Shown here piece after piece: positions 9,751 through 19,569 of a stretch of DNA of 64,000 nucleotides. How positions within the stretch are numbered: position 1 is the stretch's first letter; every line of letters starts with the position of its first letter. Made by a program: the position numbers and the translations under genes. The notes under the pieces were generated by a model. It saw only the letters and a list, made by a program, of their open reading frames with translations, searched no databases and was not told the origin of the DNA. The stretch comes from Rosettibacter sp037481715 (GTDB taxonomy: Bacteria > Bacteroidota > Ignavibacteria > Ignavibacteriales > Melioribacteraceae), in the NCBI GenBank assembly GCA_037481715.1, contig JBBFLD010000007.1, positions 124,001-188,000 of the forward strand. The letters run 5' to 3'.

Positions 9751-12700
9751 TTATTTTATTATTGCAAATTTTCCTGTCTTTGTGCCAATGCCAGGAGCAT
9801 CAACATGATAAATGTAAACACCATAAGAAACTGATAATTTATCTCTACTCAGTAAATCCCATTCTTCAGAACCGTCATTAATTGGGCTGTCGTGTTCAAT
9901 TACATCAACAAGTTCGCCGTTAACAGTAAATATTCTTATAGTGCATTTATTTGGAAGATGAGTAAAGTGAATTGAACGAGGTCCTCTTCCACTTGAATAT
10001 GGATTCTTTGGTTCCCACAATGCAGTTGCAACATAAGGATTAGGAACTACTTTAATTTTATCGAGTTCTGCTTTCGCCTTATCTGTATCAATGAATCCTT
10101 TCTTTGCAACAAATCTATATTTATCACTCGACAAGAAGGGCTTTTTCAATTTTAGATTAATAACATCACCTTTCTTCGGTAATCGTGTTCCTTTTGATGG
10201 ATTTGGAGTATCAAGCAAATAGAACCACCAGGTGTAAACAGGAATATTGTTTTTGTTTGGTTCTACAAAAACTATTCTGTCCCTTCTTGCACCATTTGTT
10301 GATAATACTCCATCACTACCATCAACTTCTACGAAAATGAAATCAATATATTTATTCTTACTTACATTAAAGACTTTGAAATTAACTGGTTTTGATGGAA
10401 ATGTATTGGTTCCAAATTTTCCTTCAATTGATTGACCAAAACCTACATCACCAAATTCTATTCGATAATCATTTGGTCTTTCCTCGCCGCTTAATCCTGT
10501 GGGCCAGACAAACTTTTCAAATTGATAATTGACAATTGTCGTATCATTCCATTTTGATTCATCTCTGTTAAGTTCTACTCTACTTTCATTCTTAAATTTC
10601 AATCTGAATCCATCTACGAGAGGTTGTTCTGTAGTTTCTGATAAGTCTGTGATTTTGCTTAGAAGAATTTTATTTTCAGTAGAATCAATTAGAGAATAAT
10701 TTTTAGTTGTTAATGTATCTGGCTGACCAACTTTTTTAGATACCTTAATTGTATCTTCAAAAATTATGTGATAAACATGACCATCTTTAATTTTATTAAG
10801 ATCAACAATTTCATAAGAAATTGTACCGGATGAAGAACCTTCTACTCTGCTGATATTTCCTAAAGTTGGCTCAGTAAAACCTGCAGCTGGTGCATTTGGA
10901 GTAACTCTAACCACATTAGAACCTAATTTTACAGAACCATCTTGCTGTAATGATACTCGAATTGGAGATTCTGATGGAATAATTTCTCCTTCAGGGAAAC
11001 CGAAGTCGTAAGCAACAAGAGCATAATAATATGTAAATCCATTTTTCACTGTAGTATCTACAAAAGTATGTTTAATTCCAGAATCAGTTCCAAGAAAATA
11101 TTTCACACCATCGATTCCTACAGGGTCAAAACCTTTGATACCATCAACAAGGTCAAATTGTGCAATAGGAGTTTTGAATTGTTTATTTCCATAACCATTA
11201 GTAATATTTTCTGCATCAAGAAATGCCGGGTCAGAAGAGCGATACAATTTATAACCTTCAAAGTCTCTTCCATTACCGCCAATAGCATCGATGTAAGGGT
11301 CAAATGAAGATTCAGCCACATCATCCCAGTAGAGTGTAACTTTATTATCGCCTGGAACTGCAGTCAAAGTAGGAATTAAAGGAGCATTAGCAAATCGATA
11401 GTCGTTATTATAAGTTTCTTGAGCACGAACTCTTTTTCTTAAAATTTCCTGCTTTCGATATTGACCATTTGGATCGGGAACTGGGCCATTAGCAAGTAAA
11501 ACAACAAGTGAAATTGGTTCAGTACGACCTGCTTTAAGCGGGAATAAACTTGATGAAACAAACAAATCATACTCACCAGCAACTACTTCAGCCGGGTCAT
11601 AAAATTTACCTGGAATCATAAAGTCGAACCACATTTGAGCATCGCTGTTAATGTTCAATCCACCAGCTGGAACATAATCAGCATTTGTAATACCAATTTG
11701 GTCTGTTTCGCTGACATCAGTAACATCAACACTGGGTTCGCCGGGAAGTCCAAATCGAGCACCTGATGTAGGTTTACCATCATTTTCTCCAGGGTCGCCT
11801 GTATCTGGAACTCCATCTAAACCAACATCATCTCTTAAAGGATTCCAATCATAATCATTATCAATTCCATCATCACGAGCTTCGTCAATTAATACATCAA
11901 TTCCATCATCAATGCCTTCATCAATTGCACCATCATTATTATTGTCAATTCCATCTGCATATTTCATTCCTAAAGTAGATTGAACAACATTGTATAAAAT
12001 AATTTTATCATTTACTCTGTATCTGTAGAATGGTGCATCTTGTGCAGCTTTATTAATCATATCCTGGGTTATAACTGGACTTCCATCTTCACCATCGCCG
12101 TCATTATCAATACCATCTTTAAATGGTAAATCAAGTTTATCCGATGTAACCATAATTAAATGAATCTGACCTTTTTGAAAATCATCAAGTGGAGGCCAGA
12201 TATGCCATTTATTATTTGAAGCTGTATTAACCATATCCTGAGTTACAACAGGACTATTTCTTTCTACTTTAAATCTTGGATGTTTTGCAATCCATGCAGG
12301 GTCAGCAGGTTGAGCAATTCCATCTGCATAAGTAACGCCTCTTTGAACTCCAAAAGGAATATGAGTTTGATTTTCGTCGATAAGACCATTTCCATTATCA
12401 TCAATTAAATTATCAGGAATTTCTCCTTCTATCATTTCTGCAGAAATAAAATTATTTAACTCGGGGCTGTCTCCATCATTATCGATTCTGTCAACTGCAT
12501 TGCCTGGAGTTTCAAGGAAAGCAACAGCAACAATACCAACTGGGTCAGAACCAAATTGAGGAGCTTTGTGGTCATAATCTCTTGACCATGCAATATCTTC
12601 AAGGAGGTCGAATTCAGAAATATCATCTTGGGAATCTCCATCACCGCCAACGAAATCTGCATACCAGACAGTAACACCAACTTTTTTAATATCTTTTGTT

Positions 12701-13404
12701 CCATCATTTTTAACATAATGAAGTAAATAGAGGGCATCTTCAACAAGAACTTGAGACCATGCAAGTGCTCTCACATCAAGAAGAATTCCTAAACCTTTTC
12801 TTGTTAAATCAGTAGTATCAGGGAAATAATTTACATATCTATCATACTTATCATCAGAGGCACGATAGAACATTTCCTGGTCTGCATTAAAAATATTTTT
12901 CCCGAAGTAACCATTCCATGAACCTTTCCAACCTGGGTCAATTGGGTCGTTCATTCTGTCGGGCCAGAAAGCAGGCCAGGTTTCTTCGTCTACGCTTGTT
13001 GCAATTTCATTTTTTCTTTCATTGAAATATCCAGGCACAGGTTCAAAATTCCAGGTTTTTCCTTCTGGAGAACGGCGGAAGTTAAATACATCAATTATTC
13101 TTTGTGTGGCTCCTGTATTATCTACAACTTCTCCACCTACAAAAACGCCAAGCATAGCTAAGTAAACATGCCCTGTATTTTTAGGCCACTCATAAGGTGT
13201 TTGAACAGAAATTGGATATTGACCACCTTCTCTTCCTGTCATACCAAAATTAAAAACTGTAGTTCTAATTCTATTACCTTCCATCTGACCTTTGGTTCTT
13301 TTGGTTGGGTCTCCTCGCTCTTTGCCAGGAGTATATTGAGCATAAAGATTTGCTGTCATTAATAATGAAATTAGAATGCAAACAATTTTAAAAATCTTAT
13401 TCAT
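9751..13404 (-). CDS. Large secreted surface protein with Asp-rich calcium-type repeats
   Basis: A 1217-residue protein with a clear signal peptide (MNKIFKIVCILISLLMTANLYAQ) and a good ribosome-binding site (AGGAG). I do not recognise the N-terminal 400 residues. Around residues 430-540 there are several Asp/Asn-rich loops (DGIDNDGDGEDG, DGIDNNNDGAIDE, DDGIDNDYDW) of the kind that bind calcium in thrombospondin-3 or dockerin-like repeats. A fibronectin III-like segment lies at about 690-830. The C-terminal 100 residues (VVPNPYVA ... YGVYIYHVD ... GKFAIIK) form a variant sorting tail. It is encoded directly after the TonB receptor, where Bacteroidetes loci normally have SusD, and before PorV. 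A surface glycan-binding partner of the receptor is therefore plausible but unproven. Confidence 0.7.
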   Translation of the reverse strand: MNKIFKIVCILISLLMTANLYAQYTPGKERGDPTKRTKGQMEGNRIRTTVFNFGMTGREGGQYPISVQTPYEWPKNTGHVYLAMLGVFVGGEVVDNTGATQRIIDVFNFRRSPEGKTWNFEPVPGYFNERKNEIATSVDEETWPAFWPDRMNDPIDPGWKGSWNGYFGKNIFNADQEMFYRASDDKYDRYVNYFPDTTDLTRKGLGILLDVRALAWSQVLVEDALYLLHYVKNDGTKDIKKVGVTVWYADFVGGDGDSQDDISEFDLLEDIAWSRDYDHKAPQFGSDPVGIVAVAFLETPGNAVDRIDNDGDSPELNNFISAEMIEGEIPDNLIDDNGNGLIDENQTHIPFGVQRGVTYADGIAQPADPAWIAKHPRFKVERNSPVVTQDMVNTASNNKWHIWPPLDDFQKGQIHLIMVTSDKLDLPFKDGIDNDGDGEDGSPVITQDMINKAAQDAPFYRYRVNDKIILYNVVQSTLGMKYADGIDNNNDGAIDEGIDDGIDVLIDEARDDGIDNDYDWNPLRDDVGLDGVPDTGDPGENDGKPTSGARFGLPGEPSVDVTDVSETDQIGITNADYVPAGGLNINSDAQMWFDFMIPGKFYDPAEVVAGEYDLFVSSSLFPLKAGRTEPISLVVLLANGPVPDPNGQYRKQEILRKRVRAQETYNNDYRFANAPLIPTLTAVPGDNKVTLYWDDVAESSFDPYIDAIGGNGRDFEGYKLYRSSDPAFLDAENITNGYGNKQFKTPIAQFDLVDGIKGFDPVGIDGVKYFLGTDSGIKHTFVDTTVKNGFTYYYALVAYDFGFPEGEIIPSESPIRVSLQQDGSVKLGSNVVRVTPNAPAAGFTEPTLGNISRVEGSSSGTISYEIVDLNKIKDGHVYHIIFEDTIKVSKKVGQPDTLTTKNYSLIDSTENKILLSKITDLSETTEQPLVDGFRLKFKNESRVELNRDESKWNDTTIVNYQFEKFVWPTGLSGEERPNDYRIEFGDVGFGQSIEGKFGTNTFPSKPVNFKVFNVSKNKYIDFIFVEVDGSDGVLSTNGARRDRIVFVEPNKNNIPVYTWWFYLLDTPNPSKGTRLPKKGDVINLKLKKPFLSSDKYRFVAKKGFIDTDKAKAELDKIKVVPNPYVATALWEPKNPYSSGRGPRSIHFTHLPNKCTIRIFTVNGELVDVIEHDSPINDGSEEWDLLSRDKLSVSYGVYIYHVDAPGIGTKTGKFAIIK

Positions 13405-13425
13405 AACAATTCTCCTACTTCCTTT

Positions 13426-16104
13426 TTAGAATGATAATTCAATTCCAAATTGAACTAATCTTGGTTCGCCATAATTAGTTGGATATCTTAAATATTCTTC
13501 TACTGTATTTGGTCTATGCGGGTCGTAGCCAATATTTCTTCCTTCGGTTGTGTAGTCTGCTTTTCCTGTATCACCATAAACATTGACTACAACTTTTGTA
13601 TCAAACAAATTAAATACATTTAGAAAAGCTGTCATATCAAACACAGAAATTTTGAATGTTTTATGAAGTCTTAAATCAAAAACATATTGATTTGGTCTTC
13701 TTCTGCTGTTTCGTTGTAAGCCTGAAGTAATTCCTCTATCGGCAGTGTATTGAGTAATTGAAGGAGTGTAGGGAAGTCCTGTTCCATATCTGCTTATAAA
13801 AGAAATTCCCCAGTCAACATCGCCAACAAAGAGTGAAAAGTTTAACAAATGTCTTTGGTCCCAATCAAGTGGAATTAAATATAATGTTGGTTCGTTATTA
13901 CCAAGTTGTGCATAAAATTCATCTTCTGGATTTGAATTGCTTCCTTCTGCTACTTGATAAGTATAATTCAAGTCAATCGAATAATGATTGCTGAATCTTT
14001 TGTTTACATTCAGAGTTATTCCTTTCACATTGGAATAATCTTTATTGATGTATGTCGAATAACTTACAAGATTGCGTGTCATGATTAAAGGACCGGCTGT
14101 AATCCAATTTCGAATATCTCTGTAGAAAGTTGTAAGGTCAACTGTGAAATTTTCAAATAGTTCTTGACGAAAACCAATTTCATACATTGTTGTGCTTTGT
14201 GGTTTTAAATCTGGATTTCCATAAGGTCCATAACTGCTGCCTGTATTGGGAACATAATAAGGACCAAGATTAAACAGATATTGAAAAGTTGGAATCTGCA
14301 AAAATTGTCCATAAGAAAAATGAAGAACTCCCTTATCACTTATTGGATATGCGATTCCAAATCTTGGACCTATAGCCCACTTAGGAGATGCATTTTTGTA
14401 GAAATAAGGTTCTCGTTCCTGTAAACTCAAATTTGCAAGTTCCGACCTTAAAGGCAAATTTATGTTGGGGTCAGTTGGGTCAACTAAAACTTTTCCTTTC
14501 GAATCAAAGTAGTCGAGTCTCAAACCAATATTAATAATTACACTTTCATACTCAATTTTATCTTGAATGTAAGCAGAAAACTCAACTGGTGAATTTGAAT
14601 ATTTCGTTCTGTTAGGTGTATTTTCTTCTGGAATTGAAGGAACAAATGGTTCTACAGGAATACCATTTACTCTTAATGGTTCAAGATTATAATCGTCAAC
14701 TTTTAGTTTGTGCCATCTTCCTTCTACTCCAAATTTAATCATGTGTTTATCTGTTATTTGACTTGTAAAATCAAGTTTACCAATTAATGAATTAGTAGTT
14801 CTGAAATATCTATGAAGATTTGTTCCTTTTGATGCAAAGGCATATCCAACAGTTCTTAATGAATCAGGGTGTAAATATCTTGGGTCATAAGGGTCATCAT
14901 AAAGTTTTTCATTAAAGTCTCTGAAAAAATTTGATACTTTCAAAACATAAAAAGACTTGCTTGAAAGAGTATGAGTAAGCGTAAAAGTAGCATTGTAACT
15001 TTTATTAAATTTTTTAACATCGCCATCCGGATTTAATTTAAAGAAGTGATTATAATCTTTATAATTATTTGTCGAATACAACAATTCGGCATTCATTTTA
15101 ATTGAAGAAGAAGGGAAGAAACTCAAGTTCAGCTGACCAAGCAATCTTTTGCTGTAATTCATCGGAACTAATTTTCCATCTCCCTGCGAACCATCTGGAT
15201 TAAATTTTCTAATTCCATACAAATAGCCATCATCATAAGTATAACGCAAATTCGAGAAGAAAGTTAATTTATCATTAGTCAATGGAATAGGACCGCTTAA
15301 ACTTCCCTGCAGGTTATAATTTGTAAAAGGATTAAACTTATCAATTCCTGTAAAGTATTCTGTAAAGTTGGAAAGATAATCGCTGCTGTATAGTTTAATA
15401 TTTCCATCAAATTTTCTTCCGCCTTCTTTAGTTACAACATTAACAATTCCAGAAAGTGCCTGTCCATATTCTGCATTAAATGTTCCACTAATTACCTGAA
15501 GTTCTTGAATACTGCTGTTATCGATATCAATACCACGGCTGTTATCAAATGCATCTGTAATTGAAACACCATTAACCCAGTAAGCAATTTCTGTTGTTCT
15601 TCCACCTCTAATATGAAATTCTCCTCCAGCTCCTTTAGTTACACCTGCCTGCAATTGCAGAACATCGTTTAATTCTACTACAGGCAAATTATTTATTTCA
15701 TCAGCGGTTACTTTTGCCTGACTTGATGTTACATCTTTTTGAATGCCATAAACATTAGCTCTTACAACAACTTCTTCCAAGGCAATTGTTGATTCTTCCA
15801 TTTCAACATTTTGAACTGTGGTTAAATCAATTGATATGACAACATTGCTTACAACAACAGGTTTGTAACCTACAAATTGATATTTAACATTGTATCGCCC
15901 GGGAGGGATATTCAAGATGATATAATTCCCCTCGATATCGGTACTGCCTCCTAAATTTGTTCCTTCGATTGTAATGTTAACAAGCGGTAATGGCTCCCTC
16001 GATTTTTTATCTATAACTTTTCCTACAAGTTTACCAGTTGTACCGCCGTAAATTACAATAGAAGCAAAAAACAAAAACATAAAAATCGTAATTACTTTCT
16101 TCAT
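13426..16104 (-). CDS. TonB-dependent receptor with CarboxypepD_reg-like N-terminus
   Basis: 892 residues. After the signal peptide comes a carboxypeptidase-regulatory-like domain (about 25-100: GKLVGKVIDKKSREPLPLVN, then GTNLGGSTDIEGNY). A plug domain follows (about 115-225, with VVELNDVLQLQAGV and NAEYGQALSGIVNVVTKEGG), and the remainder is a long 22-strand-type barrel ending in an aromatic strand (VQFGIELSF). This is the architecture of TonB-coupled importers of oligosaccharides or siderophores. AGGAG precedes the start. Its place between glycosidases and surface binding proteins makes it the presumed outer-membrane oligosaccharide importer of this locus. The neighbouring SusD lipoprotein normally paired with SusC is absent. 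No TonB-interacting energy genes are in the window. Confidence 0.9.
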   Translation of the reverse strand: MKKVITIFMFLFFASIVIYGGTTGKLVGKVIDKKSREPLPLVNITIEGTNLGGSTDIEGNYIILNIPPGRYNVKYQFVGYKPVVVSNVVISIDLTTVQNVEMEESTIALEEVVVRANVYGIQKDVTSSQAKVTADEINNLPVVELNDVLQLQAGVTKGAGGEFHIRGGRTTEIAYWVNGVSITDAFDNSRGIDIDNSSIQELQVISGTFNAEYGQALSGIVNVVTKEGGRKFDGNIKLYSSDYLSNFTEYFTGIDKFNPFTNYNLQGSLSGPIPLTNDKLTFFSNLRYTYDDGYLYGIRKFNPDGSQGDGKLVPMNYSKRLLGQLNLSFFPSSSIKMNAELLYSTNNYKDYNHFFKLNPDGDVKKFNKSYNATFTLTHTLSSKSFYVLKVSNFFRDFNEKLYDDPYDPRYLHPDSLRTVGYAFASKGTNLHRYFRTTNSLIGKLDFTSQITDKHMIKFGVEGRWHKLKVDDYNLEPLRVNGIPVEPFVPSIPEENTPNRTKYSNSPVEFSAYIQDKIEYESVIINIGLRLDYFDSKGKVLVDPTDPNINLPLRSELANLSLQEREPYFYKNASPKWAIGPRFGIAYPISDKGVLHFSYGQFLQIPTFQYLFNLGPYYVPNTGSSYGPYGNPDLKPQSTTMYEIGFRQELFENFTVDLTTFYRDIRNWITAGPLIMTRNLVSYSTYINKDYSNVKGITLNVNKRFSNHYSIDLNYTYQVAEGSNSNPEDEFYAQLGNNEPTLYLIPLDWDQRHLLNFSLFVGDVDWGISFISRYGTGLPYTPSITQYTADRGITSGLQRNSRRRPNQYVFDLRLHKTFKISVFDMTAFLNVFNLFDTKVVVNVYGDTGKADYTTEGRNIGYDPHRPNTVEEYLRYPTNYGEPRLVQFGIELSF

Positions 16105-16116
16105 ATAATCTCCTGC

Positions 16117-17760
16117 TCAATTTATTTGAATGTTACTTAATTTTTTTTCGTCAAAAGAGATTTTTACTTTTTGTGAAAGTTTATCGATGTACGACTGCAT
16201 AATTAATTTTGATTTTTCTTTTTTCAAAAGACGATGAGCAATCTCATAAACGTCTTTGAAATTTTTCAAACTCCCTTCTTTTTTTCCCAACACTTTAAAT
16301 ATCACATAATAATTTTCAATTCTTACAGGACCATAAACTTTTCCTATTTCAGATTTTTGAAGATAGCCGCCAAGCATTCCAAATTGTGATAAGCTTGATA
16401 GTTCAATAATTCCATTATTTTCTGCAGTTATTTTTCTTAAAGAATTCTTCTTTGCTATTGAACCAAAATCTTCGCCTTGATTTATTAATGTCAAAAGACT
16501 ATCTGCTGTTCTTTTGTTCGACACAATAATTTCTTGAATTTTGAATTCAGGCTCTGTTTGAAAGTATATTGGATTATTTTTATAAAAATCATAAACAGCA
16601 CTATCAGAAAACTGATAACTATTGTGAATTTCCTCTCGCTTATATTTTAGAAAAATATTTTTGTTATACTTATTAATTACTTCCTTCACTTCTGAATCTT
16701 TATCATAATTTTTTTCTTCAGCAATTTTGAGCAGTAAATCTTGAGTAACAATTCCTTTAACTGCTGCACTCAATAATTCCAAAGAATTAATTTTTTGAAG
16801 ATGAAACCGCGGTATCTCATTAATTCGTTTTTCAAGTTCGTTTACGGTATAACTTTTGTTTTCATACTTAGCACAAATTTTATTTCCTGCTGTTTTTTCA
16901 ATATTAACATTCCTCATCAACGCAGCAAAAAGATTTTTAAGATTTTCTTCATCAATAAAAATTTTTTTCATGTCAACAACTTTATTAAGATACTCCAATT
17001 CTGCATTTCTTTTCTTTCTAAGCTTAACAACTCTTTGCATGTGAGATTTTTTCTTTTGAAATTCCCATTCAGTAATAATTGGATGAGTTACTTTATCTTC
17101 AACTTTTATTATGCTGTAGCCATATTTAGTTTTTACTGGTTTAGAAATATCTCCGACATTCAAGCTGTAAGCAGCATCTTCGAACGCAGGATCCATGTCT
17201 CCCCAACTGAAGTAACCAAGATAACCTCCATTATTAGCAAGTGTTGAGTCTGTAAAAATTTGCTTTGCCAGCGAATCAAAACTTACACCTTCCATAACAA
17301 GTTTATACAAACTATCTGCTTCTTCTTCTGTGAATGCAAATAAATGTCGTGCAGCAACTTTTTGATTTGTTTTTAAAAATGCATCTCTCAATTCTTCATC
17401 TGTTGCTGTAATTTTTGCATAGACTTCTCTGTCCTTCAAGAAAGCAAGTATAGTTTGTTTTCTTGCCCATTCTAATTCTTTCAAATATTCCGGGTTATTA
17501 AAAATATTTTTGTTGTCGTCGTAATAATAAAGCAATAATTCATTAATCATGTTTTGAAGTATTGAACGACGCGTAATTATGTTATCTTTTATTCCAGAGG
17601 CAAGAAGATATTCTTCGTATCGGGATTTAAATTCATTCACAAAAATTTTGTGATTGCCTACAGTTGCTAGAATATCATCGTCATTTAATTTGAATGCCGA
17701 TATTAAAAGCAATAAAACTGCAAGCAATAAGTATTTATATTTTTTCAAACTTATAAGCAT
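16117..17760 (-). CDS. Periplasmic peptidyl-prolyl isomerase with two parvulin domains
   Basis: 547 residues with an N-terminal hydrophobic export segment. A SurA-N-like helical region is followed by a first parvulin (PpiC) domain at about 135-225 (VAARHLFAF, GYLGYFSWGDMDPAFEDAAY, KTKYGYSIIKVED) and a second at about 405-495 (FKIQEIIVS, then GEDFGSIAKKNS, YYVIFKV). Two rotamase repeats behind a helical chaperone region are typical of SurA-type foldases that help outer-membrane barrels fold. The start lies 5 nt after the stop of the GH13 gene, so translation is coupled. Placing a SurA-like protein directly upstream of a TonB receptor in a glycan operon suggests a dedicated chaperone for that receptor or for PorV. 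This is inference from position. Confidence 0.85.
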   Translation of the reverse strand: MLISLKKYKYLLLAVLLLLISAFKLNDDDILATVGNHKIFVNEFKSRYEEYLLASGIKDNIITRRSILQNMINELLLYYYDDNKNIFNNPEYLKELEWARKQTILAFLKDREVYAKITATDEELRDAFLKTNQKVAARHLFAFTEEEADSLYKLVMEGVSFDSLAKQIFTDSTLANNGGYLGYFSWGDMDPAFEDAAYSLNVGDISKPVKTKYGYSIIKVEDKVTHPIITEWEFQKKKSHMQRVVKLRKKRNAELEYLNKVVDMKKIFIDEENLKNLFAALMRNVNIEKTAGNKICAKYENKSYTVNELEKRINEIPRFHLQKINSLELLSAAVKGIVTQDLLLKIAEEKNYDKDSEVKEVINKYNKNIFLKYKREEIHNSYQFSDSAVYDFYKNNPIYFQTEPEFKIQEIIVSNKRTADSLLTLINQGEDFGSIAKKNSLRKITAENNGIIELSSLSQFGMLGGYLQKSEIGKVYGPVRIENYYVIFKVLGKKEGSLKNFKDVYEIAHRLLKKEKSKLIMQSYIDKLSQKVKISFDEKKLSNIQIN

Positions 17761-17765
17761 ATAAT

Positions 17766-19568
17766 TTATTTTAATATGAGAATTTCATATGGCTTAAGTG
17801 AAATTCTCTTATTTGCAATAATTCTTCCTGTTAATAATTCGTTCCAGTTTTTCTTTGTTTTGTCAAAAGTATTTAATTCTATTTCTGTCTCGATAGAATC
17901 AATATTTGCAACAACAAGGATTTCGGATTTATCATATTCTCTTTTATAAACCAGTAATTTTTTTTCTTTGATTGGTATAAAATGAATTTTTCCTAATGAT
18001 AAAATTTTATTTTGATTTCTTAACAATGCTAATTTTTTATACCAGTTAAAAAGTGAATCATCAAATGAAACATTATCAGAAATTCTTGATTTCCCAAATG
18101 GGTGCGATTTTTCTGCATCATATTTAAATTCTTTCCAGACCATAGGTTTGCGGCAATCCGGATCATCTCCGCCCCACATTCCAGCTTCATCTCCATAATA
18201 AATATGAGGAGCTCCAGGAAAAGTAAATTGAATTGCTACAGCTAATTTTTGTTTTCTGCGTTCTTCTTCGTTTGGTTTTCTAACATCAAACTCGGGATTT
18301 TGTGCAGGATTTCCATTGTGGTCATATAAATTATCTGGATTAACAATTAAAGATGCAAGTCTTTCTGTATCATGACTTCCAAGTAAATTCATCATCACAT
18401 AAAAATTTTCTCCATATTGATTCATCATTGTTTTAATTGTATCAACAAATCCATCAATTCCAGTAAAATATTTTTTTGAAAAGATTAGATTTTTGATTGC
18501 TCTTGTAAATCGATAATTCATTACTGCATCAAATTCTTTTTTAAGCCATGGAGCAGCATTATACATTTCATCATTTCTCCAATTTTTCCACCAGACTTCG
18601 CCAACAAGATAAGCTTCGGGATTAATTTCTCGAACCCACTTTCTAAATTTTTGCCAGAATTTATGGCTTACCATATCTGCAACATCTAATCTCCATCCAT
18701 CAATTCCATCAGCAGGATTTCCATCATTATTTGGGTCCATCCATCTTTTCACAACAGCATGAATATGATTTGCAGGAGCTTCAACTATTCCATTTTCATC
18801 TTCTCTTATTTCAGGCAAATCTTTAACGCCATACCATCCCTGATAATCAAACTCATTTTCTGGAGTTTCAGGGTTATCCCATTTTTTAATCACATACCAA
18901 TCTTTATAAGGTGAATTTTGTTGATTCTTCAAAATATCTTGAAATGCCCAGAAAGTTGTTCCAGTATGATTAAACACACCGTCAATAATAATTTTAATAT
19001 TTCTTGAATGTGCTTCTTCAATTAGTTTTAAGAAAAGTTTATCTGCCGAAGTCCACCACCATGTTGATGGGTCAGCTGGATTTTCAGTTTGCCAGATTTT
19101 TCTATCACCTTCAGGGTCTGGTCCAAAATTGTTATCAACATGATGATACATCGATGCATCATATTTGTGAAGTGATGGAGCTTCAAAAATTGGGTTGAGA
19201 TAAATTGCAGTAACACCAAGTTCTTTAAGATAATCAAGCTTGTCTATTACTCCTTGAAGGTCGCCGCCATATCTTCTTAAACCAGCATTGCGATAGAAAT
19301 CCATTCCTGTATTTTTTTCCCAAGATTGAAGTTCATACCAATCTGAAGTCCATGGATGAATTTGCCAGCCATCAGGAACGAAATAGGGCCATGAACCTTT
19401 CAAGTCTTCCGGCTTTGGGTCGTTGGATTTATCGCCATTAAAAAATCTTTCTGGAAAAATTTGATACCACACGGCTTCTTTAGCCCACTGCGGCGGTTCA
19501 AAAAATTTTTCTTGAGAGATTAAGTAGTCATTCAAAAGAAAAATCAATATTAAAAATATTTTTCTCAT
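17766..19568 (-). CDS. Secreted GH13 alpha-glucan hydrolase (neopullulanase/amylase-like)
   Basis: 600 residues with a signal peptide (about 1-18). The barrel begins at WAKEAVWYQIFPERFFNGD, a motif common in the neopullulanase and cyclomaltodextrinase-like GH13 branch. The catalytic regions are visible: DGVFNHTG (about 195), GWRLDVADM with the nucleophile near 293, VGEVWW with the acid/base near 322, and LLGSHDTERL near 396. It should act in the periplasm because it has an export signal but no sorting tail, in contrast to the large amylase at 3821-6685. ATG and the preceding GH31 stop are separated by one base (TGAGATG), so the two enzymes are translationally coupled and probably degrade the same oligosaccharide. 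The exact linkage preference is uncertain. Confidence 0.92.
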   Translation of the reverse strand: MRKIFLILIFLLNDYLISQEKFFEPPQWAKEAVWYQIFPERFFNGDKSNDPKPEDLKGSWPYFVPDGWQIHPWTSDWYELQSWEKNTGMDFYRNAGLRRYGGDLQGVIDKLDYLKELGVTAIYLNPIFEAPSLHKYDASMYHHVDNNFGPDPEGDRKIWQTENPADPSTWWWTSADKLFLKLIEEAHSRNIKIIIDGVFNHTGTTFWAFQDILKNQQNSPYKDWYVIKKWDNPETPENEFDYQGWYGVKDLPEIREDENGIVEAPANHIHAVVKRWMDPNNDGNPADGIDGWRLDVADMVSHKFWQKFRKWVREINPEAYLVGEVWWKNWRNDEMYNAAPWLKKEFDAVMNYRFTRAIKNLIFSKKYFTGIDGFVDTIKTMMNQYGENFYVMMNLLGSHDTERLASLIVNPDNLYDHNGNPAQNPEFDVRKPNEEERRKQKLAVAIQFTFPGAPHIYYGDEAGMWGGDDPDCRKPMVWKEFKYDAEKSHPFGKSRISDNVSFDDSLFNWYKKLALLRNQNKILSLGKIHFIPIKEKKLLVYKREYDKSEILVVANIDSIETEIELNTFDKTKKNWNELLTGRIIANKRISLKPYEILILK

Positions 19569-19569
19569 C

